64,000 bases of DNA from Carettochelys insculpta. Its lineage: Eukaryota > Chordata > Testudines > Carettochelyidae. The DNA is taken from positions 1,942,001 through 2,006,000 of the forward strand of contig NC_134167.1 of the NCBI RefSeq assembly GCF_033958435.1, written 5' to 3'. Both the position numbers and the translations under genes were made by a program. Below the pieces are notes generated by a model. That model made no database searches. It was not told the DNA's origin and saw only the letters and a list, made by a program, of their open reading frames with translations. Shown in pieces: positions 11,640-22,409 of the stretch. Numbering within the stretch: position 1 is the stretch's first letter; each line of letters begins with the position of its first letter.

Positions 11640-12165
11640 GAGAAGACAGCTGTGCCAACATGTGTGTTCTAGAAGAGACAAAGACCACCAGTATCGAGGC
11701 AATGATCACCCATCAGCAACTCTCCTGGACCAGTCACACAGTCCAGATGACAGACCATCACCTCCCAAAACAGGCCCTCTTCTCACAGCTGAAAGAAGCA
11801 CACCGTGCTGTAGGAGGACAACAGAACCATTATAAGGTCTTGCTGAAGGATAACACTAAAACGCGCAATACTGATGTTAATGCTTGGGAGACGCTCATCC
11901 AGGATGACTCAAGTGGAGAGAAGTCCTATGCAATGGTCCCCTGAGGTGGGCAAGAGGCACAGGAGGAAGAGAAGACTGGCTTCCAGTCATGGTCAACAGC
12001 CTCCTGCTGTACTTGGAAACGTCTGTCCTCACTGTCATGGAACTCGTGATTCAAAGATAGGCCTGAGGATTGAATTGAACTGAGAGTTCAATTCATAAGC
12101 CTGAGCCACCTGAGGATCCAAAACTCCCATAGAAGATAGCCATACTTGGCAACGAGTGATTGCCA
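11640..12165 (+). pseudogene. Non-LTR LINE ORF2 C-terminus with zinc-finger tail
   Basis: The frame at 11660-11944 reads IEAMITHQQLSWTSHTVQM, then DHHLPKQALFSQLKEAHRAV and NAWETLIQDD. This is the post-RT region of a vertebrate non-LTR retrotransposon, whose usual form is .QLRW.GHV.RM.D.RLPK..LY.QL..G.R..G. A second frame (to 12083) supplies VCPHC and SKIGL, the decayed equivalent of the CP.C...C.SRIGL finger that ends such proteins. The 3' tail ends 'tggcaacgagtgattgcc' (about 12147-12164). Frameshifts and missing RT show it is dead. The family is not resolved. Confidence 0.6.
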
Positions 12166-13900
12166 TCATCAGGAACTTGCCCCTGGGCTCACGGTGGCTG
12201 TCAGCCTCACTGATCATGCGTAATTTGCGGACAAGCTGAGGAGACCCATTCCATTCCACCCACCGTTCCCTTTTCCCATCCTCAGGCAGATTTTGCGGGG
12301 GAAGGAGGAGAGAACAGAAGAGAAAAACCAGATGGAGGCTAGCGGCGTGAGCGTCACCGTCATGGCTGCCAAGACTTCCTGGGTGGCTGGACCTGCATCC
12401 TGATTCTGAGAAAGTGTCCAGATGACATCACTCCTCTCCCAATTCCAGCTGAATCCCAAACACCATCTGGGATGAAAGAATTCCAGCAGCACTAACAGCC
12501 CCTGCTCATACTGACTAATTGCTTCTCTTTTCCCCAAAAGGAAAGATACTACCTTCATTATCATCTAAGATTGCTGAACCAGGGTTTTTTCCTTCTCGTT
12601 TTCAAAAGTCTTTCCAGCTCAGAGGAAAGGGAACAAAGGGTGTTAAATGAAAGCCTTATTTAACACCACCTTTCAAATGCTTTGACTAATGTCCCGTCAA
12701 TAAATGGCTTAAGATTTTTAAGCAGGTTGAGGTCTCTGTATACCAGAGGCAAGACCTTGTGTAACACTATTTAATAGTGGACAGTCATTGGATTAGGATA
12801 ATACTTCAGCCCATACTCCATCTAAATGGATCCATCAGAAGAAAGGGGCACGTGGAGAGATGTGTTATACCCAACTGTCCATTACAGTAAGGCTATGCTT
12901 TTGGTGTACTGCAAAGAGGCAGCTTTAACGTGTGCCAAACAGTCTCCATTCAAGAGATCCATGCCCCAAAGCCACAGGAAACTATAGAATATATCGGCCT
13001 TCAGGGAAGATGGTGGGGCATCTCTGTTATAAGGCAGCTAAATCTTTTTGCGTATCTGTGTGAAAACAAAGAGAAGCTGTGGGGAAGTGGACTTACTTGT
13101 AGACTGAATTTAACAATTGCCTCTGACCCCATAAGTCCTTACTTTGCTCTTGCTACTCAGAAGATGTGATCAAGTGCACTAGCATTTACAAAGATTAATT
13201 ATGCAGAAACGAATTTCATTCTGCCCCCTGCTGTATACAGCACACACAACAGAGCAACTACACTTCCATAATGAATCTCCTATGGACTCCTACAGGAAGG
13301 TCAGCACAGCGGAACCTGGTTCATTAATAGGAACAGAGCCTGCTGCTCAGGGACATATCAGAGGTCATCTCATTGGGCTAGAGAAAAACTACACTGCCTG
13401 TAACTTTGTCCATGCTGTGATTCAAAATGCCCACGCCCCTGAATCTCAGAGGCCAGGTCAGCTCAGACAGGCATGAGGCTTGGGCTGGGATGCTTGTATA
13501 TTGCAGTGGGGATGCTCAGGCTGGAGCCTGGGCTCAGAGATTTGCCCTCCTGGAATGGCTGAGCCTGAATGTCCACATGGCAGCTGCATCGCCAATGAAG
13601 CCTGGCCCTGGCATAGCTGTGCGCCATGTGCTATTTGCATCACAGTCAACCGGTAAGCGGTCAGTGTTACCTGGTGCCTACCAGAACCTTTTGCATGCGC
13701 AAGGGCAAAGCCAACACCGGTCCCCAGTGCAACGCTAGCCAGCCCTACGCTATCAGATGTGCTACGTTTTGAATGAAATAGCAAACCAAGAGCCTGCCTA
13801 ATTGTGTAATTAAAGAGCCAATAGTCCATTGCACAAGCGCTGCTTTCTGCAGTGCCCTGTTCAGGTCCAATTAGGTAGTGTGTGCAGGCCAGTGTGGGAT
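12165..13900. other. Unassigned sequence with one perfect hairpin
   Basis: No exon recognised. A perfect inverted repeat GGTGTTAAAT / ATTTAACACC (12639-12648 and 12658-12667) with a 9-nt loop is the only structure noted. Minus-strand open frames (up to 123 aa) lack any family signature. Confidence 0.4.
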
Positions 13901-13945
13901 GTGGCTCCCACTCCCCCCGCCTTTTCTTAGAGGGTGGCTGGTTTG

Positions 13946-14320
13946 GACCACAGCTCTCAGCCCCCCACCAGTCTCAAGCAGGTGAGGGTGGGTCAGACCT
14001 CAGCCCCCAGCTCTGGTCTGATATCCAGTGTTATGGGGGTCGGGGGGCCAGGGCCACAGCTCTTTCACCCACTCCATCTGAGCCGCAGATGCGGGAGGCC
14101 AAGGCCGCGGTTCCTTCCCCCAGCCGTGGCTGCAGGGGCATGGGAACACTGGGGCTGAGCTCGTGGCTGCTGGTTTTCCCTGGGCCCCCGCCAGAGTGGC
14201 AGGTGAGGGGGCAGAGCTCTTGTACCTGGCCCCAGCAAGAGCAACAGGGTGTGGGCTGAGCCCCAGCTGCTTTTCCCAGCCCCAGCATGAGCTTGGAGCG
14301 GACAGGAACAGATTTCCTGG
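13946..14320. repeat. Degenerate GC-rich minisatellite, about 50-bp unit
   Basis: Successive blocks starting near 13946, 13991, 14046, 14097, 14151, 14210 and 14253 each begin GG.C and contain a variant of (C)AGCTCTTT followed by CCCCAGC...GAGC. Unit lengths vary from about 43 to 59 bp. Several overlapping open frames on both strands (up to 146 aa) arise from the repeat and are not genes. Confidence 0.55.
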
Positions 14321-14599
14321 CTCCTCCATGTTAGGGGAGGTTACTGGAGGGTTGTGCAGAAGCTGCAGAGATCCCCCTGCGGGGCCACCTACCCACCTGG
14401 AGGCAGGCAGGGTTCAGAGCCCTTTCTCCATGTGGCCACTAATTTTTTGCTGTAGCTGGTCACTGTGCAGTACAGCTGTTCCCTGCAGTCGCTGCCCCAG
14501 TGGTGAGTCTGAAGTATGTCATTCCTCCTGTCATCCCTGCCTGGGATTTCAGGCATTTCCCACTTCCCAGGCACAACCAAACCCTGGCCTTGGTTTAGG

Positions 14600-15275
14600 T
14601 TAAAGCAAGAGGAAGCTGCATGCTATCGGGGTTGTAGCTCCTATGGTTAAGAGGAGTTCTGTAACCCTGGATAGATAGATATAGATATTGATAAAGTCTG
14701 TATGTCTGTGCATCTGTCAGTTCAAGAACACCTAAACAGGAAGAGCTAGGACCACCAAATTTGCTATGCAGCTTCCTCTTATCCTAACACAGAAAGTCAG
14801 GGTATGGTTGTCCCAGGACAATGAGGTGTGCCTGGAATGTGATTGTTTCAGATAACACAGAAAGGGAGGGCTCTGCTTTCAAGGACAGTTATGCTGAATA
14901 ATGATCACAGGAGGCAGCAATGGGCCAGAGACAAGGAGCAGGACTGCTATAACCCCACTGGGCAGCAGGGGGAAGGGAGAAGAAAGGGACACGTATTACT
15001 ATATCTGAGCATCTGTCTTGCTGTCCCCAAGCTGGAAGACATATGCCCCTTTCCCGGCTGGACTCGCTACTGTGGCCACTAGCAGTGGCTTCTCATCTGG
15101 CCCCAATGAGCTGCCCAGGTGAGAGGGGGCTGGGTTTATCTTCTCTCCCTGGGGCAGCCTGCATGCCAAACCCCACATCCCCAACTCAATGATTTCAATG
15201 AACAAAAATTAATTGAATTAAGGACCTCAGCAATGCCAGGTAAATCATCTAGAGAGAGAGTGTGTATTTATTTTT
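14600..15275. repeat. Possible old interspersed repeat, unclassified
   Basis: A GATA/TATC-like microsatellite relic (14669-14695) leads into 'agagctaggaccaccaaat' and 'gcagcttcctcttatcc', a phrase pattern I associate with a common reptile repeat but cannot name. The rest is unassigned. Confidence 0.3.
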
Positions 15276-15277
15276 AC

Positions 15278-15280
<3 letters not shown>

Positions 15281-15310
<30 letters not shown>
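15281..15310. repeat. (CA)n microsatellite
   Basis: Fifteen uninterrupted CA dinucleotides. A GA run (15252-15259) lies just upstream. Confidence 0.95.
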
Positions 15311-15311
<1 letters not shown>

Positions 15312-16614
15312 CGTATAATCTCAAAGCACTTTACAAACCTTTACACTATCGAAGTAAAAAAGTATATAGAAGTATATAGACTAGCACAGCTCTCTCTGTC
15401 ACTGTTTTAGAAACCTTGTGAGACTGCTGGTTACCTACCTAAAATTCCTCTACATGTCCAGCTGATAGTAACTCTTTACACAGGTACAATTGACCTTCTG
15501 TCCTGAATGGTTTGGTGTTGTTGTGATGCAGAGTTTAAGGCCAGATGGGACTGTCAGATCATGTAATTCAACTTCTTTCTAAATACAATACCGTCACCTT
15601 CTACCCCAGTAAGCCCCAAGGGCAGAATCAGACCACAGGATTCTCTCTCTCAGGAGACTAAACTGCTGTGAATTATTTATAGTTTGCCACATTCACCAGT
15701 TTTCATGTGGTTCTGACCGGAACCACAAAATGAAAATCATTGCTGGTTTAACAGTCAAGCAGTAAAAAGTAACACAATAATACATTTCCATGGAAACCTG
15801 TACTCTGAACATAACAGTTCTCTCTCATCCAATCTATCCTTGATTTCAATCTTTTCAAATCAGTGTTTCCCCCAGTCTTAAAAATCTGTTATCCAGTCTC
15901 ATGTTTTGTTGGGTCTGTTTTTAAACTTGCAAATATTACTTCTCCGTTTAGTAAGAATAATAGTAACAAGAATTTAACAGAGTTTCAGCCTATCGGGAGA
16001 CTTTATACAGCCTTACTGTCAAGGAAGAATGAGCAACAGGTTGCAATTTTCTGACTTTTACTCAAAGATTGACAAGTGTGTCTTGGCTTAATCTCGCATA
16101 ATTTGGCCCATAATGAACACGCCATATCTTACTGCTAGAATCCCGTCCATTCATGTGAGTATGATGCTTATACCTGGGTGCTTAACCCTAACCACTTAAC
16201 TCTTTAATTATAAAAACATCTCATTATGCCCAAGTCAGTTTAAAAGGCAATTTGGAAATAACTAAGTCTAGCAGCCTTTCAGCTTGAGTAGACTTTCTTT
16301 GCCAAGGCGTTTGTGGGGAAAGGCTTTGTCTACAATGTTATACTTAGGCAAATATTTCTTCAGTGCCAGCATTTGCCAGATTTGTACTCAATGGACAGCA
16401 CTAACCATAACCCATGAAACTCAATGGGAAGGCTTTCCATTGATTTTCCTGCACTTAGGACCAGGGCCTGAGAATATATTAGCGATCTAGGAGCTGTCAG
16501 TTACTGCCCCCTCTCACATTATCCTTCAAGATATTCCAAAACAGGCTGCAAGTGTTATCAGTATAATCAGCGTACGGTTGGAGTTCTGCTGACTGCTGTA
16601 TGATTATATGTGTT
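15311..16614. other. Unassigned AT-rich sequence
   Basis: No exon or clear repeat. The first 40 bp ('caaagcactttacaaac') may be an old LINE/SINE tail. Confidence 0.35.
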
Positions 16615-16725
16615 CCACAAGCATCTAGAGGACCCAACCTTGATCAGGAACCATTACGGAAGGTGCTGCACAAACACAGTGAGAAACAGTCTCAGCCTCC
16701 AAGAGTTTATGATCTAGCTGTCTCT
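16615..16725 (+). repeat. Old interspersed repeat relic
   Basis: Contains 'gatcaggaaccattacgg', 'aggtgctgcacaaacac' and 'ccaagagtttatgatct', in the same order as the better copy at 41385-41475. Confidence 0.4.
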
Positions 16726-16729
16726 TGAA

Positions 16730-17850
16730 CGATTGCAACACATACTACTGGTATGGCACTGAGGTACTTCGCTGGTGATTGCAGCACCTTATGAAAATAA
16801 TACTAATACACAATAATCCTGCATTTACTTCATCTCCTCACTATCATCTGTCTCCAAGCATATTCAACTCTTGCACACTAATTACATGCATTTCTGTAGC
16901 TGTATAAAAATAATATGCAGTAGAGCAATGCTTACAGAACTTACGGAGATCAGTGCCCCCCAGTGCAAGGCGCTGACTCTTCACAGAATAAGAGGCCTCG
17001 ACTCCCAAGAGTCTTAGTCTGTGATTTGTGTTTGCTTTGCTGCATGTTTTGTCAAATAGTTTTGAAAAGCTCTGGCTCTCTGAGACTGAAATCATGATGT
17101 CCCCCAGTGTGGTCTGTTTGAGAGACATGGGCTGCAGTTTTGTTTTTCGCCACAATAAATTCTGCAGGGCTGTTACATAAGATTGATTTCATGCCAGCCT
17201 GGAAAAGAAGGAGTGGGTAAAAAGTTGAGTCTATCTGGAAGCAGGAATTTATGTAGCAGCTGCCTGCAGCAGTCCATAGCATTCTTATCCCCCCACTGGT
17301 TTCACATCAAATTGGCCTAAATCAAATTGATCCACTAATAAATCAGATTTAATCAATGTGAGAGGTCCTAATTCCCCAATGGCTGCCTCCTGTCAGCCAA
17401 ACTCAGCAGAGGAAGAATAAACTTTCAGTTGTTATTGCTACAGGGATAAGAAAAGGACCTTGAGTATACACCCTCCCAAGACCACACCTATTTGGAGCAA
17501 CAAGGGGTAACACCTCACGTGCAAAACTACACTGCCACAGCAAGTCAGGCATGTAGCTAGTGGTCATCACTGGAAGAGGGGAGTTCTCCTCTCTGTTTAA
17601 ATGTTGTTCCAACTGGAAAAAGTCCCCAAAATCTCAAAAAGGCCCATAACTTGCAACAAGAAACCATCTGACAGTAGCTAATGCCCAGAGGGAATGCACA
17701 GAGCAGGTAATCATCAACTGATGCATCTCATCACCCACTCCCAGCCTTGGACAAACAGAGGCTAGACACACTATGCCTGCCCATCCTGCCTAATAGCCAT
17801 TGACAGACCCCTCCACCATGAACCTCTCTCATTCTCTTTTGAGCCCTGTT
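16730..17850. other. Unassigned sequence, no gene seen
   Basis: No recognised exon or repeat. Confidence 0.4.
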
Positions 17851-17854
17851 GTAC

Positions 17855-18103
17855 AATCATAGAATGCTAGGACTGGAAGGGACCTTGAGAGGCTATCGAG
17901 TTCAGGCCCCTGCCCTCATGGCAGGACCAAGTACTGTCTAGACCATCCTTGATAGACAACTATCTAAGTTGCTCTTAAATATCTCCAGAGATGGAGATTC
18001 CACAACCTCCCTTGGCAATTTATTCCACTGTTTAACCACCCTGACAGTTAAGAACTTTTTCCTAATGTCCAAACTAGACCTCCCTTGCTGCAGTTTAATC
18101 CCA
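17855..18103 (-). mobile_element. CR1 LINE 3' end
   Basis: The minus strand starts inside ORF2 (GGGATTAAACTGCAGCAAGG), passes VVKQWNKLPREV-type and LEIFKSNLDSCL-type coding, and ends with the 3' UTR at TCATAGAATG... on the plus strand (AATCATAGAATGCTAGGACT at 17855). Strongly 5'-truncated, about 250 bp. Confidence 0.9.
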
Positions 18104-18301
18104 ACCTTACACACCATGGCAGGCTGAGCCCTTCTGCAGAATGGGTCCCTTGCTATTTACAAAGAACTTTCTCATTGTGGGAAGAAAGGGTTCGTAAGCG
18201 CAGGAAACTATTATTAAGTCTTACTTTTGAAGGACCTCCTGCTCCTACATTACGTTGAATTATTTGCATATTTTAGCAACCTACTGAAGTCAATTCCTGG
18301 A

Positions 18302-18333
18302 GAGTTTTTTTTTTTTTGTTTGTTTTTTTTTTT
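18302..18333. repeat. T-rich tract
   Basis: Two T runs separated by GTTTG; possibly the tail of a decayed retroposed sequence. Confidence 0.7.
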
Positions 18334-18698
18334 AAGTAGCTGGAGATGTCAGAGAACTTCAATGGATAGCATAGTATTGGGGACTGTACATTTAAAGCCT
18401 AAATACCATGACACCTTTGTTACGCACTACCATTGAGAAATGCACATAGCTTAGAGCAGAACTTGTGCAAAAGCCTGGAATCATCACTGAACACCATAGA
18501 TAACAGGAATGATTTTGTTCCACTTATATCCCAAACAACAACATACATCCCATAGGAATTTAGTCAGACCCAATTGAGTAACTAAAAAATCTTCCCAAAA
18601 CCCAAGAAAGTTAAAAAGACCATCAGCAAGGAAGGGTTATTATTGCAGCTTTGAATTCTATGAAAAGGAATGGAACTAAAAAGAACACACGAAAACCA

Positions 18699-18833
18699 CA
18701 GAGCGGTAGCTGGGTTAGTTTGTATCTTCACAAAACAAAAAAGCAGTCTGGCAGCACTTTAAAGACGAACAAAACGATTTATTAGGTGATGAGCTTTTGT
18801 GAGACAGACCCACTTCAGATCTGTAAAATTCAT
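18699..18833 (-). mobile_element. PLE tail copy, subfamily B
   Basis: Minus-sense tail: the plus strand reads 'cggtagctgggttagtttg', then 'agcagtctggcagcacttt', 'gatttattaggtgatgagc' and 'gagacagacccacttc'. The single arm is flanked by an 8-bp direct repeat GAAAACCA (18691-18698 and 18834-18841). It lacks the CTGANGA box because it stops at the stem II/box border. A CR1 fragment starts about 45 bp downstream. Confidence 0.7.
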
Positions 18834-18879
18834 GAAAACCATGTTTAATTGCAACATTTGCTTCTTGCTGGATGACTCC

Positions 18880-19414
18880 ACAGTTCAGCCTCAGCTGGAG
18901 TATTGTGTCCAGTTCTGGGCACTGCAATTCAAGAAATATGTGGAGAAATTAGAGAGAGTCCAGACAAGAGCGACAAGAATGATTAAAGGTCTAGAGAATG
19001 TGACTTATGAAGAAAGGCTGGAAGAATTGGGCTTGTTTAGTTTGGAAAAGAGAAGATTGAGGGGTGACATGATAGCGGTTTTCAGGTATCTAAAAGGTGT
19101 CATAAGGCAGAGGGAAGAAACTTGTTCTTTTTAGCCTCTGAGGATAGAACAAGAGGCAGCAGACAAACTGCAGCAAGGGAGGTTTAGGTTGGACACTAGC
19201 AAAAAGTTCCTAACTGTCGGGGTGGTCAAACAGTGGAATAAATTGCCAAGGGAGGCTGTGGAATCTCCATCGCTGGGGATATTTAAGAACAGGTTAGATA
19301 GATGTCTATCAGGGATGGTTTAGACAGTACTTGGTCCTGCCATTAGAGCAGGGGGCTAGACTCGATGGCCTCTCGAGGTCCCTTCCAGTCCTTGTATTCT
19401 ATGATTGAATGATT
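18880..19414 (+). mobile_element. CR1 LINE 3' end (ATTCTATGA subfamily)
   Basis: The frame ending at 19134 encodes [35 protein letters not shown] and [20 protein letters not shown], the C-terminal part of CR1 ORF2. A frameshift follows, then WNKLPREAVE-type coding, and the 3' UTR ends ATTCTATGATTGAATGATT. It is very similar to 10305-10833 and belongs to the same subfamily. Dead, 5'-truncated copy. Confidence 0.92.
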
Positions 19415-19548
19415 CAAGGAACAAGGAATCTTCTGTACTTGTGAATGTACAACTAGACAGAGAACTCATCAAATTGCATCTCTTCACCATAGCTATCTGG
19501 ATTTACATGTGGGGAGTGAAATCTGGCCTTCTTGAAGTCAATGGGAGG

Positions 19549-19740
19549 CAGCATGTCCTAGCAGACAGAGCATTTGCCTAGGATTCAGAAGACCTATGTT
19601 CTTCCACTGGCTTACTAAGTGACCTTGGCCAAGTCCCTGCCAAGCTCTCTGCCTCAGTTTCCTCATCTGTAAAGTGGGCACTGATCTCCTCTGTAAAGTG
19701 GTTTGAGATCTACAGACAAAAATGCCAAGTAATGTAATTA
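19549..19740 (+). repeat. CORE-SINE/MIR-like relic
   Basis: Clear MIR-type order: 'agacagagcatttgcctagg', 'ccaagtccctgccaag', 'cctcagtttcctcatctg', then 'gtaaagtggtttgagatct'. Plus orientation, nearly full length. Confidence 0.75.
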
Positions 19741-19744
19741 ATGG

Positions 19745-20317
19745 TCAAACTGACATTAATTTCAATGGGTGTAAGATTTTAGCCCTGAGAATAAAACCCA
19801 AGAATTTTAAAAGAAAATTTTCATCATTAAATAATGTTTAAAGAAAAACTTGGCATCTGAATAAAGGTTTCTGGGATATTTTCAGCCTCTTTCAATTCTT
19901 TGAAGCAGCATTAATTGATAGCCTCCCCTCCTATTTCACTTGTCTCTTGGACTTTTGTCACAGAAGTTAACATGCAGGGGAAATGTAGGTAACAATGAGA
20001 AATAAAAATGAAAATAAACCCTTTTTTGCATGTCATCCAAAAATAATTCATTCCTGTTCTGATTTGTGATCAAGGTCATTTATCTGCATGAGCCATGAGC
20101 ATGGAATATAGGAGTGTCACATGGAACGCACTGCTAATGTGCAGCTGCTACTAATAGAGAAGCCTGAACCTATAAAGGAAAAAATACCCCAGAACTTGAA
20201 TATATTTCTAAACGGTTTAGTGCCAGGCTGACTGTGCTAACTACTGAGGCTCCTTCTTTCTTCCCAAACCAAGTGCCAACAGGCAGCAGCAGAGATGACT
20301 CCTCCACAATCTTTCAC
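19745..20317. other. AT-rich unassigned sequence, candidate regulatory DNA
   Basis: No repeat recognised. Between about 19830 and 20190 the sequence is AT-rich and free of repeat relics, with ATTA/TAAT cores and octamer-like ATTTGCAT-like words (TTGCATGTCAT, TTATCTGCATGAG). Such composition is typical of conserved non-coding elements, but conservation cannot be judged here. Confidence 0.25.
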
Positions 20318-20415
20318 TCAGGGATGCTGAATGCGGGGGTGGGGAGGCGGCAAGGGGGCAGGTGCCCCAGCGACCAGCAATTTAAAAGGGCTCTGGGCCA
20401 TCTTACTCCAGCAGG
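20318..20415 (+). repeat. GC-rich repeat with GCAATTT core, short copy
   Basis: Contains AGCAATTTAAAAGGGCTCTG, parallel to 57548 and 59105. Confidence 0.45.
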
Positions 20416-20439
20416 AGCACAAAGGAGACTGTCTTAGGC

Positions 20440-20762
20440 CAGAGGTTAACAGCCCTCAGCACAGGCGCCAACAGTGGCACGTGAGCCGATTTTCATCAGC
20501 CTGAGAGGCAGCAGCTCAGGCCTGCCCTTCCCCCCCGATGCAGCTGGGAGCTTGCTCAAAGCCATGCGGCCTGTGAACTAACAAGAAACCAACTGTTGCT
20601 ACCAACCACCACCTACACAGTAAAGCTCTGCGTCTGTATTTATGAAGCTGTTGTTGGTAGGACTGTTAGCGACCTTAGAAAGCATCACCAGCATTCAGAC
20701 TGCACATAGAAGGCAAAAGGTCAAATTCTGGCACTCCACCTCCAAAAGGTTGCTGACCCTTG
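20440..20762. mobile_element. hAT-like MITE with 8-bp target duplication
   Basis: The left end is CAGAGGTTAACAGCC and the right end is the imperfect inverse GGTTGCTGACCCTTG. Direct repeats TCTTAGGC (20432-20439) and TTTTAGGC (20763-20770), with one mismatch, flank the element. An 8-bp duplication and CAG-like ends are hAT hallmarks. No transposase frame. Confidence 0.75.
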
Positions 20763-20770
20763 TTTTAGGC

Positions 20771-21999
20771 CAACCCATTCTCTAGGCTGGAAATCACTGG
20801 GACACGCCATCTGCTCCAAGATGCAAGAAGCAGGTTGTTCTCTTTGGTACAGAGGCTGGTGTGGAATGCAGCCAGGATCCTGCATCCTCCCTTAGTGGCT
20901 TGTTTCCCATGTGAGGAGGGAGACAGTAGCAGTGTCAGATAGGCCTTGTGCTCCCCAAGTTACAGGCCGGCTATTAATTCTGCACATCATAGCACTGTCT
21001 GTACTCTCCCATTGGGCATCAGAGGCTGTCACAGCACAGACCTTCTCCAACCTGCCGTGTACAGCTGCCTAGCTTGTCCTGGTGGTCCCCAAGTCACAAC
21101 CACACCCAGCATGTTTCCCCTCTCACAGTGCATTTATTCATCCATTCCAAAGCAAAGGCAAATATTCCTCAGCCATACAGGAGGAGTACCATGACCCAGT
21201 TTTATCTCCTCTCCCAGAGTCACTCCCTGAAATCCCCTTCATTTCCTACCCGATATATCTTCTCCCCTCTACCCAGTCAACAGCCCAACAATTGCCACTC
21301 ACACATAAGTAATCCACAGCAGAAACAAGTCAGCTGTCCTTGTTTAAGCCTACAGTTTTCCTGCCACTACCTCAGCAAATAGGTGCTAACCCTACCTGCT
21401 TTCATCAGGTCCAGTTGTGCACACAGACTGGGGATTTCCAAACGTACCCGGGGAAGTTAGCTACCAAACTGCCTTTGAATCTAAGGCAGATTCCTCTGAA
21501 AATCTCAGCTGAATTGAAAAGAACTTTCCAGTCCCAAAAAATCTCAGCATCTCTTAGGACTCCAGATCTGATGTACCAGTTGTCTTGCATGCTCCCACGC
21601 AGCCACATAAATGTCAGCACAAGCTGGCCCTTGAAATGTAAGATTAGGGGTCAAGAAGGGAAGAATCCATTAGTTATGAACTTGGTAATGAGACTCTTAT
21701 TGTAATATAAAACAGCTGTTCACTTCTGTTCTGTGGTCTAGGGAGCATACAGCCATGATCAGACTCTGAAAGATACAAAGAGCTGTGCAAAAGTGGTTCT
21801 AATCAAAGGCACAGCCATCGTCCCAAAGGAAAGTTCATTGACAAACACCTGCTTACCTTGCACAAACACTTGAGCTTTTTTACATTAATTATAGCAGCAG
21901 TGACCAAAACCAAAGCCAACATACAGACATTGGTCTGGGTATCTGTGTTTCCTTGCAGGCTGACTCACTCTCTCTGACTTTCTATTGCAGTGGGTTGGG
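20771..21999. other. Unassigned sequence
   Basis: A pyrimidine-rich stretch at 21085-21400 gives several overlapping frames up to 121 aa with no motif. No gene called. Confidence 0.4.
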
Positions 22000-22190
22000 A
22001 TTCTGGCACCACACTTTCTATTCCTCTGTCACTGTTCTGCTGGGTGATCTTAAGCGAGTCACTTCACCTTTCTGCCTCTTCATCTATAAATTAGAGTGAA
22101 TGATACTGGCCTCTCTTAGGGAGGCTTTGAGCTCCACTGATACCAGAGATAAGAGAATAGATGTGTCAGAGCTAAATATTATTACTAATA
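22000..22190 (+). repeat. CORE-SINE/MIR-like relic
   Basis: Contains 'gggtgatcttaagcgagtca', 'cacctttctgcctcttcatc', then 'ctctcttagggaggctttg'. Plus orientation, moderately decayed. A second smaller relic may follow at 22345-22400 ('ggcaaatcacttcactg'). Confidence 0.6.
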
Positions 22191-22409
22191 GTTGTTTGGT
22201 TGTCTGTCTGTTATTAACTGAACAGGGGCTATGAGCTCAATTTGTCTCTGATTGAAGGCATATGCCTTTCCCGAAGTCTGTGTGTGATGTTAGTGAAAGG
22301 AAGCGTGGTCTGTCAGCTGTCATACTAGATTTGGGACACCCAATAAGTGGTTTCTTTTCCTAGCTCTCCTATGCCTCCTTGGCAAATCACTTCACTGTTC
22401 TTCCCTCCC

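Noticed and set aside
11098..11709. 203-aa minus-strand open frame
   Set aside because: It runs through a GC-rich interspersed repeat, has proline/glycine-rich low complexity and no domain, and sits opposite a LINE remnant. Treated as a chance frame.
13882..14603. Several frames of 85-146 aa on both strands
   Set aside because: They are read from the degenerate minisatellite at 13946-14320.
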